DNA from: Rheinheimera faecalis
GTDB lineage: Bacteria; Pseudomonadota; Gammaproteobacteria; Enterobacterales; Alteromonadaceae
Reading direction: 5' to 3'
Assembly: GCF_021290965.1 (NCBI RefSeq)
Contig: NZ_JAJOYT010000008.1
Location: 105,680 to 169,679 of the forward strand
DNA: 64,000 nt
The position numbers and the translations under genes are program-made. How positions within the stretch are numbered: the stretch's first letter is position 1; the number at the start of each line of letters is the position of its first letter. The notes below the pieces were generated by a model. It did not search any database. It was not told the origin of the DNA and saw nothing but the letters and a program-made list of their open reading frames with translations. Shown here in pieces: positions 1 to 9,946 of this stretch.

Positions 1-2
1 AA

Positions 3-1895
3 ATCCATCCACAAGACGTAGAACGGGTCACCAGCTCGCTGCAACAGCATATGCATGGCATGACCCCAATTTTTGAAGCCAGCTACCGTATTAAAGCGGC
101 CAATGGCCAATGGGTCTGGGTATTGGATCGTGGCAAAGTGGTGCAGTTGAATGAACAAGGTCAGGCCATTCGTATGACCGGTACCTTAAAAAATATTCAA
201 CAGCTCAAAGAAACGGAAGAGCGCTTAAGCTTATTTGCCCGCTGTCTGGATAACATCTCAGATGCGGTGATGGTCTGTGATACCCATTTCGCTTTGTTAG
301 AAGTCAACCCGGCCTTTGTCAGCATGACAGGTAAAAGCCGTGAATCTGTGTTGCACAGCGTGTTTGAACTTTCCCTCTACCCTGCCCGCTTTTTACATGA
401 AATCCGGCAATCCTTATTAGAGCAAGGTTATTGGGCTGGTGAAATTGAAGATAAAAGACATAACGGTGAGCTCTATCAGGCCGAATTGAGTTTTGATGTG
501 ATTAAAGACGAACTGGGCCAGGTGCAGCAGTTTGTTGGTGTGATTTCTGATATCAGTGAGCGAAAAAAACGCGAAGCTGAGCTTAATCGTCTGGCCGATA
601 CGGATACCTTAACTGGCTTACCAAACAGAGCTCGTTTTTCCAGCCATTTAAGCCAGTTAGTGCGAGAGCAGGTCGAACATGCACTTTTGGTGTTCGATTT
701 AGACAACTTCAAAAAAATTAACGACTCACTTGGGCATGAACTTGGCGATACTTTGCTCTGTAAGTTGTCGGAACGTTTAAGCCTTTTTACCCGCTTTAAA
801 GCCAAACTCTATCGTTTAGGCGGAGATGAATTTGCAGTAGTGCTGGAAAACACCAATGATATTCACAGCATTACCAGCCTGGCTAAAGACTTACTGAAAC
901 AAATTAACCTGCCATTTTTTATTGAACAGCATGAACTGGCGATCACCAGCAGTATTGGCATAGTACTGTATCCGGAAGATGGTCACGACCCTCAGGCACT
1001 GCTGCGTAACGCTGATACGGCCATGTATCATGCCAAACACGAAGGCGCCAACCGTTACCTGTTTTTTAATGATTCGATGAACAAGCTGGCGGTTAAACGA
1101 TTGCAGGTGGAAAACCTGATCCGTCATGGCTTAAAAGAAGATTATTTTACGGTGTTCTATCAGCCCAAGATGGACATAGTCACAGGTCAGCTCGTGGGTA
1201 TGGAAGCTTTGGTGCGATTTATCACACCGAAAAAAGGCTTAATCAGCCCGGCCTCTTTCATTCCTGTGGCAGAAGAGACAGGCCAAATTCTTGAAATTGG
1301 TGAAGTGGTTTTGCAAAAAACCTGTGAAGACGTCAAACGCTGGATAGATATGGGTCTGTTTCATGGCCGCGTTGCCGTGAACTTATCAGCCAAGCAGTTT
1401 ATGCTGCCATTTTTGTGTGAGCAGATAGACGACATACTGCAGCGCTCTGAGCTGCCCTCTTATCACCTGGAGCTGGAAATCACCGAAGGCACAGTGATGC
1501 AATCGCCCACTTTGGCTATAGATACCATGAAGAAACTACGGGCTCGCGGTATTCATTTAGCCATGGATGACTTTGGCACCGGCTACTCGTCTTTAGCTTA
1601 TTTAAAGCAGTTTCCGCTCAATACACTTAAAATCGACAAAGCTTTTATCGACGATATGAACACAGCCCGTGGCCGCAATATGGTAGACACTATAGTCACC
1701 ATAGCGCACAACCTGAACCTGACCGTGGTAGCCGAAGGGGTAGAGCAAGCAGAGCAGCTGCAGCAGCTTAAACAGCTGCGCTGTGAGATTATTCAGGGAT
1801 ATTTCTACAGTAAACCGTTGTCAGCCCATGATTTTGGTTTGTTCTTAAAACAACAAAAACAACAAAAACCAAAACTAACAGCTGTGCCAGGTTAA
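3..1895 (+). CDS. PAS-GGDEF-EAL c-di-GMP protein, 5' end outside the window
   Basis: Bifunctional-type cyclic-di-GMP protein. The reading frame is open to the left edge, and the residues before the first Met (base 51) continue a PAS_3-like fold, so the true start lies upstream. Order seen: end of one PAS domain, a second PAS (about bases 230-560), GGDEF domain (about 590-1060) with an intact RLGGDEF motif near base 820, then EAL domain. The EAL domain keeps MEALVRF, NLSAKQF, a DDFGTGYSS loop, LKIDKAF, AEGVE and QGYF, so phosphodiesterase activity is likely. The inhibitory I-site is not seen: five residues before GGDEF the RxxD position reads RFKA. Whether it makes or breaks c-di-GMP cannot be read from sequence. 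The missing N-terminus probably carries further sensory domains. Confidence 0.9.
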   Translation: MHPQDVERVTSSLQQHMHGMTPIFEASYRIKAANGQWVWVLDRGKVVQLNEQGQAIRMTGTLKNIQQLKETEERLSLFARCLDNISDAVMVCDTHFALLEVNPAFVSMTGKSRESVLHSVFELSLYPARFLHEIRQSLLEQGYWAGEIEDKRHNGELYQAELSFDVIKDELGQVQQFVGVISDISERKKREAELNRLADTDTLTGLPNRARFSSHLSQLVREQVEHALLVFDLDNFKKINDSLGHELGDTLLCKLSERLSLFTRFKAKLYRLGGDEFAVVLENTNDIHSITSLAKDLLKQINLPFFIEQHELAITSSIGIVLYPEDGHDPQALLRNADTAMYHAKHEGANRYLFFNDSMNKLAVKRLQVENLIRHGLKEDYFTVFYQPKMDIVTGQLVGMEALVRFITPKKGLISPASFIPVAEETGQILEIGEVVLQKTCEDVKRWIDMGLFHGRVAVNLSAKQFMLPFLCEQIDDILQRSELPSYHLELEITEGTVMQSPTLAIDTMKKLRARGIHLAMDDFGTGYSSLAYLKQFPLNTLKIDKAFIDDMNTARGRNMVDTIVTIAHNLNLTVVAEGVEQAEQLQQLKQLRCEIIQGYFYSKPLSAHDFGLFLKQQKQQKPKLTAVPG

Positions 1896-1945
1896 AAAGG
1901 CTCTGGTCTTTCGGCTGGGTAGCATCAATAACACAAAACAAAAAA

Positions 1946-1992
1946 AGGGTTAGTACAGAGCCAATACCAAGTACCGGCTCTGTACTAACCCT
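1946..1992. terminator. bidirectional intrinsic terminator
   Basis: A perfect 17-bp inverted repeat (1946-1962 and 1976-1992) with a 13-nt loop. It is preceded by an A-run and followed by CTCTTTTC, so it can end transcription from both the GGDEF-EAL gene and the convergent maoP gene. Confidence 0.85.
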
Positions 1993-2010
1993 CTTTTCAG
2001 CGTATTACTT

Positions 2011-2358
2011 TTAATCTGCGTCGTTATCTACAAAAGAGAAGTCTTCGCCACCATCTGCAATACGCTTCTTACCGAACACGGTATGGAATTTGCGTTTTTC
2101 CTGCAAACGTTGCTTGTACTTCAACCAAACCTTTTCATACTGGCTGGCTGCTTCCTGTTCGCCTTTGCAAACAGCGATAAAACGTTGTTCTTCTTCATTG
2201 ACTGGCTGGCGTGAGCCTGCTTCCAGTTCCTGCATGGCGTTGCCATGTTTTTCCAGCAGATTACCCTCTGCCAGAGTAAAGCGCCCGGACCTGGTGAATC
2301 CCTTAGGGAAATTCTGGTCATCGAAAAAGCGACGATTAGCGACAAAACTTTGCTGCAT
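2011..2358 (-). CDS. maoP: MaoP, macrodomain Ori organisation protein (YifE, DUF413)
   Basis: Small soluble protein (115 aa) of the DUF413/YifE family. In E. coli MaoP acts with the maoS site to restrict long-range contacts of the chromosomal Ori region. Recognised from the family layout: an N-terminal NRRFFDD..FPKGFTRSGRFT segment, the EKHG motif, PVNEEEQRFIAVCKGE in the middle, a KRFHT-like KFHTVFG motif and an acidic tail. The ATG at 2358 is preferred over the GTG one codon upstream because AGAGGA lies 8 nt before it. It is a single gene, convergent with the c-di-GMP gene and separated from it by the bidirectional terminator. The 234 bp upstream hold no other gene and would be the place to look for a maoS-like site. 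Confidence 0.88.
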   Translation of the reverse strand: MQQSFVANRRFFDDQNFPKGFTRSGRFTLAEGNLLEKHGNAMQELEAGSRQPVNEEEQRFIAVCKGEQEAASQYEKVWLKYKQRLQEKRKFHTVFGKKRIADGGEDFSFVDNDAD

Positions 2359-2595
2359 CACTTTTTTCCTCTAATTTTGTTGTATCTACAGCTATCCGAA
2401 TCAAACTGTGCGCAGTATGGTAAACAAAATCAGACTCGTCAAACAAAAATTTTGCTTTGTCAAAAGAAATGATTTTGGAATGCCACAGAAGCCGCATTTT
2501 GTTCAGAAAACAATCGCAACTGGTTGACGAATAACCCTTTTAATCCGTCCAAATTGCAAATTTTGATACGTAATGAATATCAGGCAGGATCAATG

Positions 2596-2787
2596 TTAAA
2601 AGTAATTAGAAAAACGACCAAAGGCACGGCGTAGCGTCAGTCTTTTATGATTATGAAACAGAGGAAGCACTAAAGGTCCTAAACATAAAGCCGCCAAAGC
2701 CCAGCGTTTAGCCGCCATTCCGGCACGTAAAGCCGCAATATAAACACTGACACTGCTCAGACATAAAAGACTCAGGATAAAAACCAC
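2596..2787 (-). CDS. small hydrophobic membrane protein, unknown function
   Basis: I do not recognise this 63-aa protein. It begins with GTG, with a good GGGAG Shine-Dalgarno sequence 6 nt upstream. It has two hydrophobic stretches: residues 1-23 (VFILSLLCLSSVSVYIAAL) and about 28-44 (WALAALCLGPLVLPLF). A basic, aromatic C-terminus follows (HNHKRLTLRRAFGRFSNYF). It stands alone between maoP and ptrB on the same strand. The composition, ribosome-binding site and placement argue for a real gene. It could be a one- or two-pass inner-membrane microprotein; no function can be assigned. Confidence 0.55.
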   Translation of the reverse strand: MVFILSLLCLSSVSVYIAALRAGMAAKRWALAALCLGPLVLPLFHNHKRLTLRRAFGRFSNYF

Positions 2788-2900
2788 ACTGAACTCCCGC
2801 TTAGTAACTCTGCTTAAAAAACCGCCGCACTATACCAGACAGATAACCTCTTGACTGCGAAAAACACCAACAAATGCGACGAAAGTCTGAGTCATGGTGC

Positions 2901-2940
2901 TAAAAAAGAAAAAACGGCGCACATCACAAATGCAGCGCCG
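2901..2940 (-). terminator. intrinsic terminator after ptrB
   Basis: On the minus strand a CGGCGC/GCGCCG stem (2935-2940 with 2915-2920) is followed by a long T-run interrupted once by C, directly downstream of the ptrB stop codon. Confidence 0.8.
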
Positions 2941-2958
2941 CCATTTTATAGCTTTAGA

Positions 2959-5109
2959 CTAAGAAGCCGGAGTTGCTGGTGTTGTTTGTGTTACTGGCAA
3001 CAAAGACAAAATAAAAGCGTATTCGTCAGCAATTTCAATCATGCGCGAGAAACGCCCGGATTTGCCGCCATGACCCGCTTCCATATTGGTGCGAAATAAT
3101 AGAGGGTGTTGATCGGTTTTGACGGTACGCAGCTTAGCCACCCATTTTGCCGGTTCAAAATACTGCACTTGTGAGTCATGCAAGCCTGTAGTAACCAACA
3201 TGGCCGGATAGGACTGCTTTTTGACCTGATCATAAGGTGAATAGGACAACATGTAGTCGTAATAGACTTTTTGTTTTGGATTGCCCCACTCGTCAAATTC
3301 ATTGGTCGTCAGAGGAATAGACTCGTCCAGCATAGTGGTGACTACATCGACAAAAGGCACATGAGCCACCAGGCCACGGTATTTATCCGGAGCCATATTG
3401 GCAATAGCACCCATTAGCAAACCACCTGCACTGCCGCCCATCGCAAAGACCTTATCTTTCGCAGCGTATTTTTGTGCCACCAGATAGTCCGTCACATCGA
3501 TAAAGTCGGTGAAGGTATTGACCTTTTTCAGCAACTTGCCGTTTTCATACCAGCTGCGGCCCATTTCCTGACCACCCCGAATATGAGCTATAGCATAAAC
3601 AAAACCACGATCTACTAAAGACAAGACTGTGCTACGGAAAGATGGAGAGCTGGATATACCGTAAGAGCCGTAGGCGTATTGATACAAAGGTGCAGTGCCG
3701 TCCTTTTTCAGACCTTTTTTATACAGCAGGCTAACCGGAATTTTGGTGCCATCTTTGGCTGTGGCCCAAACCCGCTCTGTCTGGTAGTTGTTTTTATCAA
3801 AACCACCTAAGACTTCCTGTTGTTTCAATAAACGTTTTTCACCTGTTTTCATATGCATTTCATAGACGGAAGGTGGAGTCGTCAAAGAGGTATAGCTGTA
3901 ACGCAACCACAGGCTGTTTTGCTCCGGGTTATTGTCGGTTTTGGCCACATAAGCGGCTTCATCGGATTCTACATACTGTGCTTTGCTTAAATCAGACCAT
4001 GGCATCAAACGCACTCTGTCCAGACCATTGCTGCGCTCGTTAATCACCAGATAGTCGGTAAAGAGCTGGAAGGACTCAATAAACACATCGGGGTTATGCG
4101 CAAGCAAGGGTTGCCAGCGACTGCGATCCCCTATCTTGTCGTCATTAACCGTCATTAAACGATAGTTTGGCGCATCCCAGTCGGTCATGATCACCCAGCG
4201 GTTATCTATATGTTCCACTTCATATTTAAAATCGCGTTGACGGGGTGCTATGGCGGTAAATTTGCCTTTTTTATCGTCAGATTTCAGCACCAGCATTTCA
4301 TTGGATACTGTGCTGCCAAGCCAAATCACCACGTATTGATCATCCGAAGTGTTGCCGACGCCCATATAAAAACTGCTGTCTTTTTCTTCGTACAGCACTT
4401 CATCTTGCGCCACAGCCTGACCCAAGGTATGACGACGAACTTTGGTCCCTAATAAAGTTTGCGGGTCTTTTTCAATATAAAACAACTGACTGTTATCAGC
4501 CGACCAGGCGATAGAGGCTTCCGCACCTGTAATAGTGGTGGTTAAGTCTTTGCCTGTACGCAGGTCACGAACTTTGAGGTTGTAATTACGACGACCGGTG
4601 CTGTCTTCAGCATAAGCCAGCAACTGCTGATTGGGACTCACCTGATAGTTGCCTATCTGATAAAAATCTTTGCCCTCTGCCATGCTATTGACGTCCAGCA
4701 TCACTTGCTCAGAGCCACCTGCTTTGGGCTTACGCGCATAAATCGGATACTCTTTGCCTTGCTCGTAGCGGGTGTAGTAGGAATAATCGCCTTTCACCAC
4801 AGGCACTGTGCTGTCGTCTTGTTTGACCCGGCCAATAATTTCATCGGCCAGGCTTTTACTCAAACTTTTATACTGGTCTGCATACTGCTGATAATACTGA
4901 TTTTCAGCATTCAGATAAGCCAATACGTCGGGCGCCTGCCTTTTATCGTCCCGCAACCAATAATAGGGGTCTTGCCTGTCGCCATGTTCTGACTTCACGA
5001 CATAAGGTTTTATAGGCGCGACAGGCGCTGATGCAGGCATCGCAGCCATAATGTGCAAACTGGTGAGCATAGCAACTCCATAACCAAGGATACGGACCGG
5101 ATTGGGCAT
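2959..5109 (-). CDS. ptrB: oligopeptidase B (protease II), S9A family, predicted exported
   Basis: Serine peptidase of the prolyl-oligopeptidase family that cleaves short peptides, typically after basic residues. The start at 5109 (716 aa) is chosen because AGAGAGAGA precedes this ATG; an in-frame Met 19 codons upstream lacks a ribosome-binding site. An N-terminal hydrophobic segment ending near MPASA looks like a signal peptide, so a periplasmic location is likely, unlike cytoplasmic E. coli PtrB. A beta-propeller (roughly residues 70-410) precedes the catalytic alpha/beta-hydrolase domain. Catalytic residues seen: Ser in GGSAGG near residue 558, Asp in LHDSQV near 645, His in GHGG near 681. 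It is a single gene with its own terminator. Confidence 0.9.
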   Translation of the reverse strand: MPNPVRILGYGVAMLTSLHIMAAMPASAPVAPIKPYVVKSEHGDRQDPYYWLRDDKRQAPDVLAYLNAENQYYQQYADQYKSLSKSLADEIIGRVKQDDSTVPVVKGDYSYYTRYEQGKEYPIYARKPKAGGSEQVMLDVNSMAEGKDFYQIGNYQVSPNQQLLAYAEDSTGRRNYNLKVRDLRTGKDLTTTITGAEASIAWSADNSQLFYIEKDPQTLLGTKVRRHTLGQAVAQDEVLYEEKDSSFYMGVGNTSDDQYVVIWLGSTVSNEMLVLKSDDKKGKFTAIAPRQRDFKYEVEHIDNRWVIMTDWDAPNYRLMTVNDDKIGDRSRWQPLLAHNPDVFIESFQLFTDYLVINERSNGLDRVRLMPWSDLSKAQYVESDEAAYVAKTDNNPEQNSLWLRYSYTSLTTPPSVYEMHMKTGEKRLLKQQEVLGGFDKNNYQTERVWATAKDGTKIPVSLLYKKGLKKDGTAPLYQYAYGSYGISSSPSFRSTVLSLVDRGFVYAIAHIRGGQEMGRSWYENGKLLKKVNTFTDFIDVTDYLVAQKYAAKDKVFAMGGSAGGLLMGAIANMAPDKYRGLVAHVPFVDVVTTMLDESIPLTTNEFDEWGNPKQKVYYDYMLSYSPYDQVKKQSYPAMLVTTGLHDSQVQYFEPAKWVAKLRTVKTDQHPLLFRTNMEAGHGGKSGRFSRMIEIADEYAFILSLLPVTQTTPATPAS

Positions 5110-5272
5110 GTTTCTCTCTCTTCTGTGTATGGATTCGGTGGTTAAAAAACAACAAAACGTTAACACAACGAGGATTTCACAACCACAGCAGGAGCGTACT
5201 TATGCGACGAATAAGATGTAACAAAAAAAGACGGTGTCAGAACCTAAAATGCGAGAGGCAAAGAAAATAACA

Positions 5273-5306
5273 AAAAAGGCCCCTAACCTGCAGGAGCCTT
5301 TTTAAA
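5273..5306 (-). terminator. intrinsic terminator after fadJ
   Basis: On the minus strand an AAAAGGCTCC...GGGGCCTTTTTT stem (one G-U pair) lies just downstream of the fadJ stop, with a T-run on the 3' side. Confidence 0.75.
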
Positions 5307-5319
5307 GTCAAAACATAAC

Positions 5320-7461
5320 TTAATAAAAAGTCGTGTTTTGTTCTGCTTTTTCCAGTAACAGCTTGCTTGGGGCAAAACGTGCGCCAAAACGGCTCTCAAA
5401 GCTGCGCAGATGCGCTACTAAAGTGGCGGCACCCATCTGATCGATATAACGGAACGGACCGCCTAAGAACGGCGGGAAGCCTATGCCGAAGATGGCGCCT
5501 ATATCACCGTCACGGGCGCTGCTGATAATGCCTTCTTCTAAACAGCGTACTGCTTCGTTCAGCATTTGCACCACGCAGCGCAACGCTATTTGATCGCCAC
5601 TGAGCTTAGCTGCAGGATTTAAACCAAGCACTGTATAAACCGAAGCATCGACCTGCTTTTTGCCTTTGGCTTTGGCGCCGTACAGGTAAAAACCTTTTTC
5701 AGTCTTACGGCCTTTACGGCCATCCGACAGTAAGCGGTCAAATGCAGCTGGTGCAGTAAAACGCTCACCCAATTCATTCAGCAGAATTGGGGATATTTTA
5801 GCGCCTACGTCTATACCCACTTCATCCAGCAAGGTAATAGGACCTACAGGGAAACCAAATTTCACCAGCGCTTTATCCAGCGCTTCAACTGGTTCGCCTT
5901 CAAGCAGTATATTGGCGGCTTCATTCATATACAGCGCCAGAATACGGTTGACATAAAAACCTGCACCATCTTTGACGACGATAGGCGTTTTGCCTTGCTT
6001 ACGGGCAAAAGCTACAGTAGTTGCAATAGTTTCAGCCGAGGTTTTGTCATGAGCTATGACTTCGACCAGTGGCATTTTATCCACAGGAGAGAAGTAATGC
6101 AGACCAATCACATTTTCAGGGCGAGCCGCTTTGGCCGCGATCTGACCTATTGGCAATGAACTGGTATTGCTGGCAAAGACCGTATGTTCTGAACAATTTG
6201 CTTCAATATCAGCCACCATCTGCTGTTTTAAATTTAAATCTTCAAACACAGCTTCGACTACTAAATCCACATCGTGGAAACCACTGTAATCGGTCGTGCC
6301 TGTCAGTAAAGACATTTGTTTTTGTACTTCAGTCTTAGTGACAAAACGTTTACGCAGCTTTTTCTCCAGCAGGCTGTAGCTATATTTCATTGCATTGGAA
6401 ATACCTTGCTGGCTGATGTCTTTAATCCGCACCGGCACGCCAGCTTTAGTGGCTGTAACGTTGGCGATACCACCGCCCATCAAACCACCACCTAAAATAG
6501 CGGCTTTGCGTACTTTACGGGGTTGAACATCCCCTGCCCCAGTCTCTTTTTTCATCTGAGTCGTGGCAAAAAATAACGAACGTAAAGCTTTGGACTCATT
6601 GGTCATGCAGAGCTCACCAAAAGCTTTGGCTTCCACATCCAGGCCTTTATTAAAACCACCGTCCACACCAGCTTTAATGGCTTTGAGGATCTTCAGCGGT
6701 GCCGGATAATTACCATGAGTCTTGGCTAAGGTTTGTTTTTCTGCCTGGCTAAATACAATAGCCCGGCCATAAGGCGTTTTTTCCAGCACTTTACCAACAA
6801 AGTTCAGTTTGACTTCACGGGCTGCCGGTTTGCCTTTAAGCGCCAGTTGTACTGCGGCTTCCAGCAAAATACTTTTAGGTACCACGGCATCCACTAAACC
6901 GATTTTTTTCGCCTGAGCGGCACGCAACTGCTTGCCGGTTAAAATCATATCCAGAGCTTTTTGGATACCGACCAGACGAGGCAAACGCTGAGTACCACCG
7001 CTGCCTGGTAATAAACCCAGTTGCACTTCAGGTAAACCCAATACAGTTTTGTTGTCTGTAGTCGCAACCCGGGCGTGACAGGCTAAAGCCAGCTCTAAAC
7101 CACCGCCTAAACAAGGGCCATGAATAGCAGCCACTAACGGAATAGATAAAGCTTCAAGCTGGTTAAACACCAGTTGGCCCATACGACCTATGTCTTCGGC
7201 TTGCTGAGCTGTAGTGCAGCCATCAAGCATCGAAATATCGGCACCTGCGATAAAAGAATCAGGCTTACCACTGATAATAACTAAGCCTTTGATGTCTTTA
7301 TTGTTTTTAATTTCGCCAAGGAGAGATTTAATTTCATCAGCAAAAGCAGCTTTGAGCACATTCATGCTCTCGCCTGCCACATCCATGCTGATCACACCAA
7401 TATGATCAGGGCGAATGCTTAAGCTAAAAGTTGGCTTTGAATCAAGAGTCGGCTGGCTCAT
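5320..7461 (-). CDS. fadJ: FadJ, fatty acid oxidation complex alpha subunit
   Basis: Multifunctional enoyl-CoA hydratase / 3-hydroxyacyl-CoA dehydrogenase of beta-oxidation. It would form a complex with the adjacent thiolase FadI. Residues 1-190 form the crotonase domain, with the oxyanion-hole segments [11 protein letters not shown] and [20 protein letters not shown]. The NAD-binding motif LGGGLMGGG is near residue 325, followed by [14 protein letters not shown] and [11 protein letters not shown] of the dehydrogenase domains. The C-terminal half-repeat ([22 protein letters not shown]) is complete. Its 713-aa length fits FadJ. The start codon overlaps the fadI stop by one base, indicating translational coupling. 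Confidence 0.93.
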   Translation of the reverse strand: MSQPTLDSKPTFSLSIRPDHIGVISMDVAGESMNVLKAAFADEIKSLLGEIKNNKDIKGLVIISGKPDSFIAGADISMLDGCTTAQQAEDIGRMGQLVFNQLEALSIPLVAAIHGPCLGGGLELALACHARVATTDNKTVLGLPEVQLGLLPGSGGTQRLPRLVGIQKALDMILTGKQLRAAQAKKIGLVDAVVPKSILLEAAVQLALKGKPAAREVKLNFVGKVLEKTPYGRAIVFSQAEKQTLAKTHGNYPAPLKILKAIKAGVDGGFNKGLDVEAKAFGELCMTNESKALRSLFFATTQMKKETGAGDVQPRKVRKAAILGGGLMGGGIANVTATKAGVPVRIKDISQQGISNAMKYSYSLLEKKLRKRFVTKTEVQKQMSLLTGTTDYSGFHDVDLVVEAVFEDLNLKQQMVADIEANCSEHTVFASNTSSLPIGQIAAKAARPENVIGLHYFSPVDKMPLVEVIAHDKTSAETIATTVAFARKQGKTPIVVKDGAGFYVNRILALYMNEAANILLEGEPVEALDKALVKFGFPVGPITLLDEVGIDVGAKISPILLNELGERFTAPAAFDRLLSDGRKGRKTEKGFYLYGAKAKGKKQVDASVYTVLGLNPAAKLSGDQIALRCVVQMLNEAVRCLEEGIISSARDGDIGAIFGIGFPPFLGGPFRYIDQMGAATLVAHLRSFESRFGARFAPSKLLLEKAEQNTTFY

Positions 7462-8771
7462 TATTCAGTCTCCACTATCATAGCTGCACCTAAACCACCG
7501 GCAGCACAAGCTGTGGTTAAACCAATACCACCACCACGGCGTTTTAATTCATTTAACGTCTGGGTAATTAAACGGGTACCTGTAGCCGCAAAAGGATGGC
7601 CGTAAGCTAAAGAGCCACCTATCACGTTAAATTTCGCCATATCAATGTCACCTATAGCTTCAGCACGGCCCAGTTTTTGTTCGGCAAAAGTTTTGCTACC
7701 AAACATTTTCATATTGGCCAGCGCCTGAGCGGCAAAAGCTTCGTGCATTTCAATCAGGGTTAAATCAGATAACTTCAAACCGGCACGATCTAAAGCGATT
7801 GGCGTCGCATAAGATGGGCCCATCAGCATATCTTCCCACACATCGATAGCGGCAAAAGCGTAACTGCGGATATAACCCAGCACTTCATAACCCATAGCTT
7901 TAGCACGGCTTTCCGTCATCATCAGTACAGCGGATGCACCATCAGTTAAAGGCGTGCTGGTCGCTGCAGTGACAGTACCAAACTGACGGTCGAATACTGG
8001 TTTTAACTTGCTGTACGATTCCAGTTTGGAATCCATCCGAATATTGTTGTCGATTTCAAGGAAGGTTTTGTACGGCTCAATATGAGCGGCCATCACTTCA
8101 TCTTTTAACAGGCCATCTTTCCAGGCTTGTGCAGCAAGGCTATGTGAACGGTGCGCCAGCGCATCCTGATCGGCACGGCTGATACCATGAGTTTTAGCCA
8201 TTTGTTCAGCCGTATCCCCCATAGACAAGCCTGTGGTGTATTCAGCCACTGCTGGTGGCACTGGCAACAAATCTTTTAAACCTAAACGGCGGAAGATCGC
8301 CAGTTTCTGACCAAAAGTTTTGGCTTTGTTTAAATCGACCAGAGCACGGCCTAATTTTTTGCTGACACCAATAGGCAATACTGAGCTTGAATCTGCACCA
8401 CCGGCGATTGCGATTTCAGTGTGGCCTGCCATCATACTTTCAGCCACGCTGACCACAGACTGGAAGCTGGTGGCACAAGCACGGGTCACGCTAAAAGCGT
8501 CAGTATGCACATTCATACCAGTGCCCAGGACTATTTCGCGGGCTATGTTGGGCGCTTCCGGCATTTGTACAACTTGACCAAAAACCAATTGATCTATTAA
8601 CTTGGGCGACAATTCGCTACGGATCAGCAGTTCATTGACCACCAGCTTGCCCAGTTCCAGCGCTGAAATGCCATGGAATTCGGTCGCTTGTTTCGCAAAT
8701 GGAGTACGCAGACCACGCACTATGGCGATACGGTCTCCCTGACGTGTGGTAAGTTGTATTGGCGCGGCCAT
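7461..8771 (-). CDS. fadI: FadI, acetyl-CoA acyltransferase (3-ketoacyl-CoA thiolase)
   Basis: Thiolytic last step of fatty acid beta-oxidation and partner of FadJ. It is 436 aa, the usual FadI length. The nucleophilic Cys is in TRACATSFQ near residue 98. The C-terminal catalytic His is in [14 protein letters not shown] near 391, and the second Cys in [12 protein letters not shown] near 421. First gene of the fadIJ operon. Its 5' region carries a TACAAT -10-like hexamer (8824-8829 on the minus strand) and a FadR-like palindrome at 8799-8813 between that hexamer and the start codon, which suggests fatty-acid-responsive repression. Confidence 0.93.
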   Translation of the reverse strand: MAAPIQLTTRQGDRIAIVRGLRTPFAKQATEFHGISALELGKLVVNELLIRSELSPKLIDQLVFGQVVQMPEAPNIAREIVLGTGMNVHTDAFSVTRACATSFQSVVSVAESMMAGHTEIAIAGGADSSSVLPIGVSKKLGRALVDLNKAKTFGQKLAIFRRLGLKDLLPVPPAVAEYTTGLSMGDTAEQMAKTHGISRADQDALAHRSHSLAAQAWKDGLLKDEVMAAHIEPYKTFLEIDNNIRMDSKLESYSKLKPVFDRQFGTVTAATSTPLTDGASAVLMMTESRAKAMGYEVLGYIRSYAFAAIDVWEDMLMGPSYATPIALDRAGLKLSDLTLIEMHEAFAAQALANMKMFGSKTFAEQKLGRAEAIGDIDMAKFNVIGGSLAYGHPFAATGTRLITQTLNELKRRGGGIGLTTACAAGGLGAAMIVETE

Positions 8772-8798
8772 AAAAGTCCTCTTTCTGTGTTTACCGTG

Positions 8799-8813
8799 AC
8801 AGGTCTGACCTGT
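8799..8813. promoter_or_regulatory. candidate FadR-type operator upstream of fadI
   Basis: A perfect 7+1+7 palindrome, ACAGGTCTGACCTGT. Its GGTCNGACC core is the core of the enterobacterial FadR operator. It lies 28 bp upstream of fadI and just downstream of a possible -10 (TACAAT on the minus strand, 8824-8829), a position suited to repression. Assignment to FadR rather than another fatty-acid regulator is inference. Confidence 0.5.
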
Positions 8814-8982
8814 AGATAATTCGATTGTAACCAGAGATCAGGCAAATTAAAACACTTGTTTTAAAAGGTGTTGAACCTTATATAAAAGCAAGTGGTCTTA
8901 GCCTAGCTTTTTTTCAAGCTAACTGCTTGGAAAATAAACAACATTAACTGAAGACAATAACTTACAAGTAGCAGTGAGCATT

Positions 8983-9936
8983 ATGGTAAAGGCATTCTCC
9001 GCGTTAAAAGACTATCTGGACGGTCAGGTCTTAGGTCAGCATGCGCTGACGGAAGGTATTTTGTTAGCTTTATTGGCCAATGGTCATTTGTTGGTGGAAG
9101 GTCCACCGGGTTTAGCAAAAACCAGAGCAGTCAATGCGTTGGCACATGGGGTAGAAGGTCGTTTTCATCGCATTCAGTTTACTCCCGACTTATTACCAGC
9201 CGATTTAACAGGCACAGATATCTATCGTCCTGAAACAGGTCAATTTGAATTTCAGGCAGGCCCTTTGTTTCACCATATTATCCTGGCGGACGAAATAAAC
9301 CGCGCACCAGCTAAAGTGCAGTCAGCTTTGTTAGAAGCTATGGCGGAAAAACAAATCACTGTAGGCCGAAAAACTTATGCGTTGCCTGAGCTGTTTTTAG
9401 TGATGGCCACCCAAAACCCACTGGAGCAGGAAGGTACTTATCCTTTACCTGAAGCTCAGTTAGACCGTTTCTTATTACATCTGAAAGTGGATTATCCGGA
9501 TGCAGCCACTGAACTGGCTATTTTGCGTTTAACCCGGGGTGAAGCTTTAGCTCACGAAAAAGCCAAATTAAGCCCTATCAGTCAGGCCGATATTTTTGCC
9601 GCCCGTCAGGATATTTTAAAGCTGCACATGGCCGAAAGCCTGGAAAACTACATAGTGCAACTGGTGATGGCGACCCGAAATGCCAAAGCCTACAGCGAAC
9701 AACTGGCGAAATGGATAGCTTATGGTGCAAGTCCACGTGCCAGTATTGCGTTGGAGCGTTGTGCCCGTGCTAAAGCCTGGTTAGAAGGCCGTGATTTTGT
9801 TACGCCGGATGATATTCAGGCGGTATTTTTTAACGTGTTACGTCATCGTCTGATCTTAACCTACGATGCCGAAGCCCAGGGTTTAAGCACAGACGATGTG
9901 CTCAGAGAGATTTTAAAACTGGTTCCGGTTGCCTGA
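8983..9936 (+). CDS. MoxR-family AAA+ ATPase
   Basis: AAA+ ATPase of the MoxR family, thought to act as a chaperone-like remodeller of VWA-domain proteins such as those encoded downstream. Walker A GPPGLAKT near residue 42, Walker B ILADEINRAP near 108, sensor-1 region MATQNPLEQEGTYPLPEAQLD, and an arginine-rich C-terminal lid. A GTG three codons upstream (8974) is an alternative start; neither start has a strong ribosome-binding site. First gene of a six-gene cluster on the plus strand, divergent from fadIJ. A weak promoter-like pair (TTGTTT 8856-8861, TATATA 8879-8884, spacing 17) precedes it. Confidence 0.9.
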   Translation: MVKAFSALKDYLDGQVLGQHALTEGILLALLANGHLLVEGPPGLAKTRAVNALAHGVEGRFHRIQFTPDLLPADLTGTDIYRPETGQFEFQAGPLFHHIILADEINRAPAKVQSALLEAMAEKQITVGRKTYALPELFLVMATQNPLEQEGTYPLPEAQLDRFLLHLKVDYPDAATELAILRLTRGEALAHEKAKLSPISQADIFAARQDILKLHMAESLENYIVQLVMATRNAKAYSEQLAKWIAYGASPRASIALERCARAKAWLEGRDFVTPDDIQAVFFNVLRHRLILTYDAEAQGLSTDDVLREILKLVPVA

Positions 9937-9946
9937 TGTGTCTTTG

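Noticed and set aside
2090..2472. Plus-strand ORFs over maoP
   Set aside because: Overlap a well-recognised gene on the other strand and have no family features.
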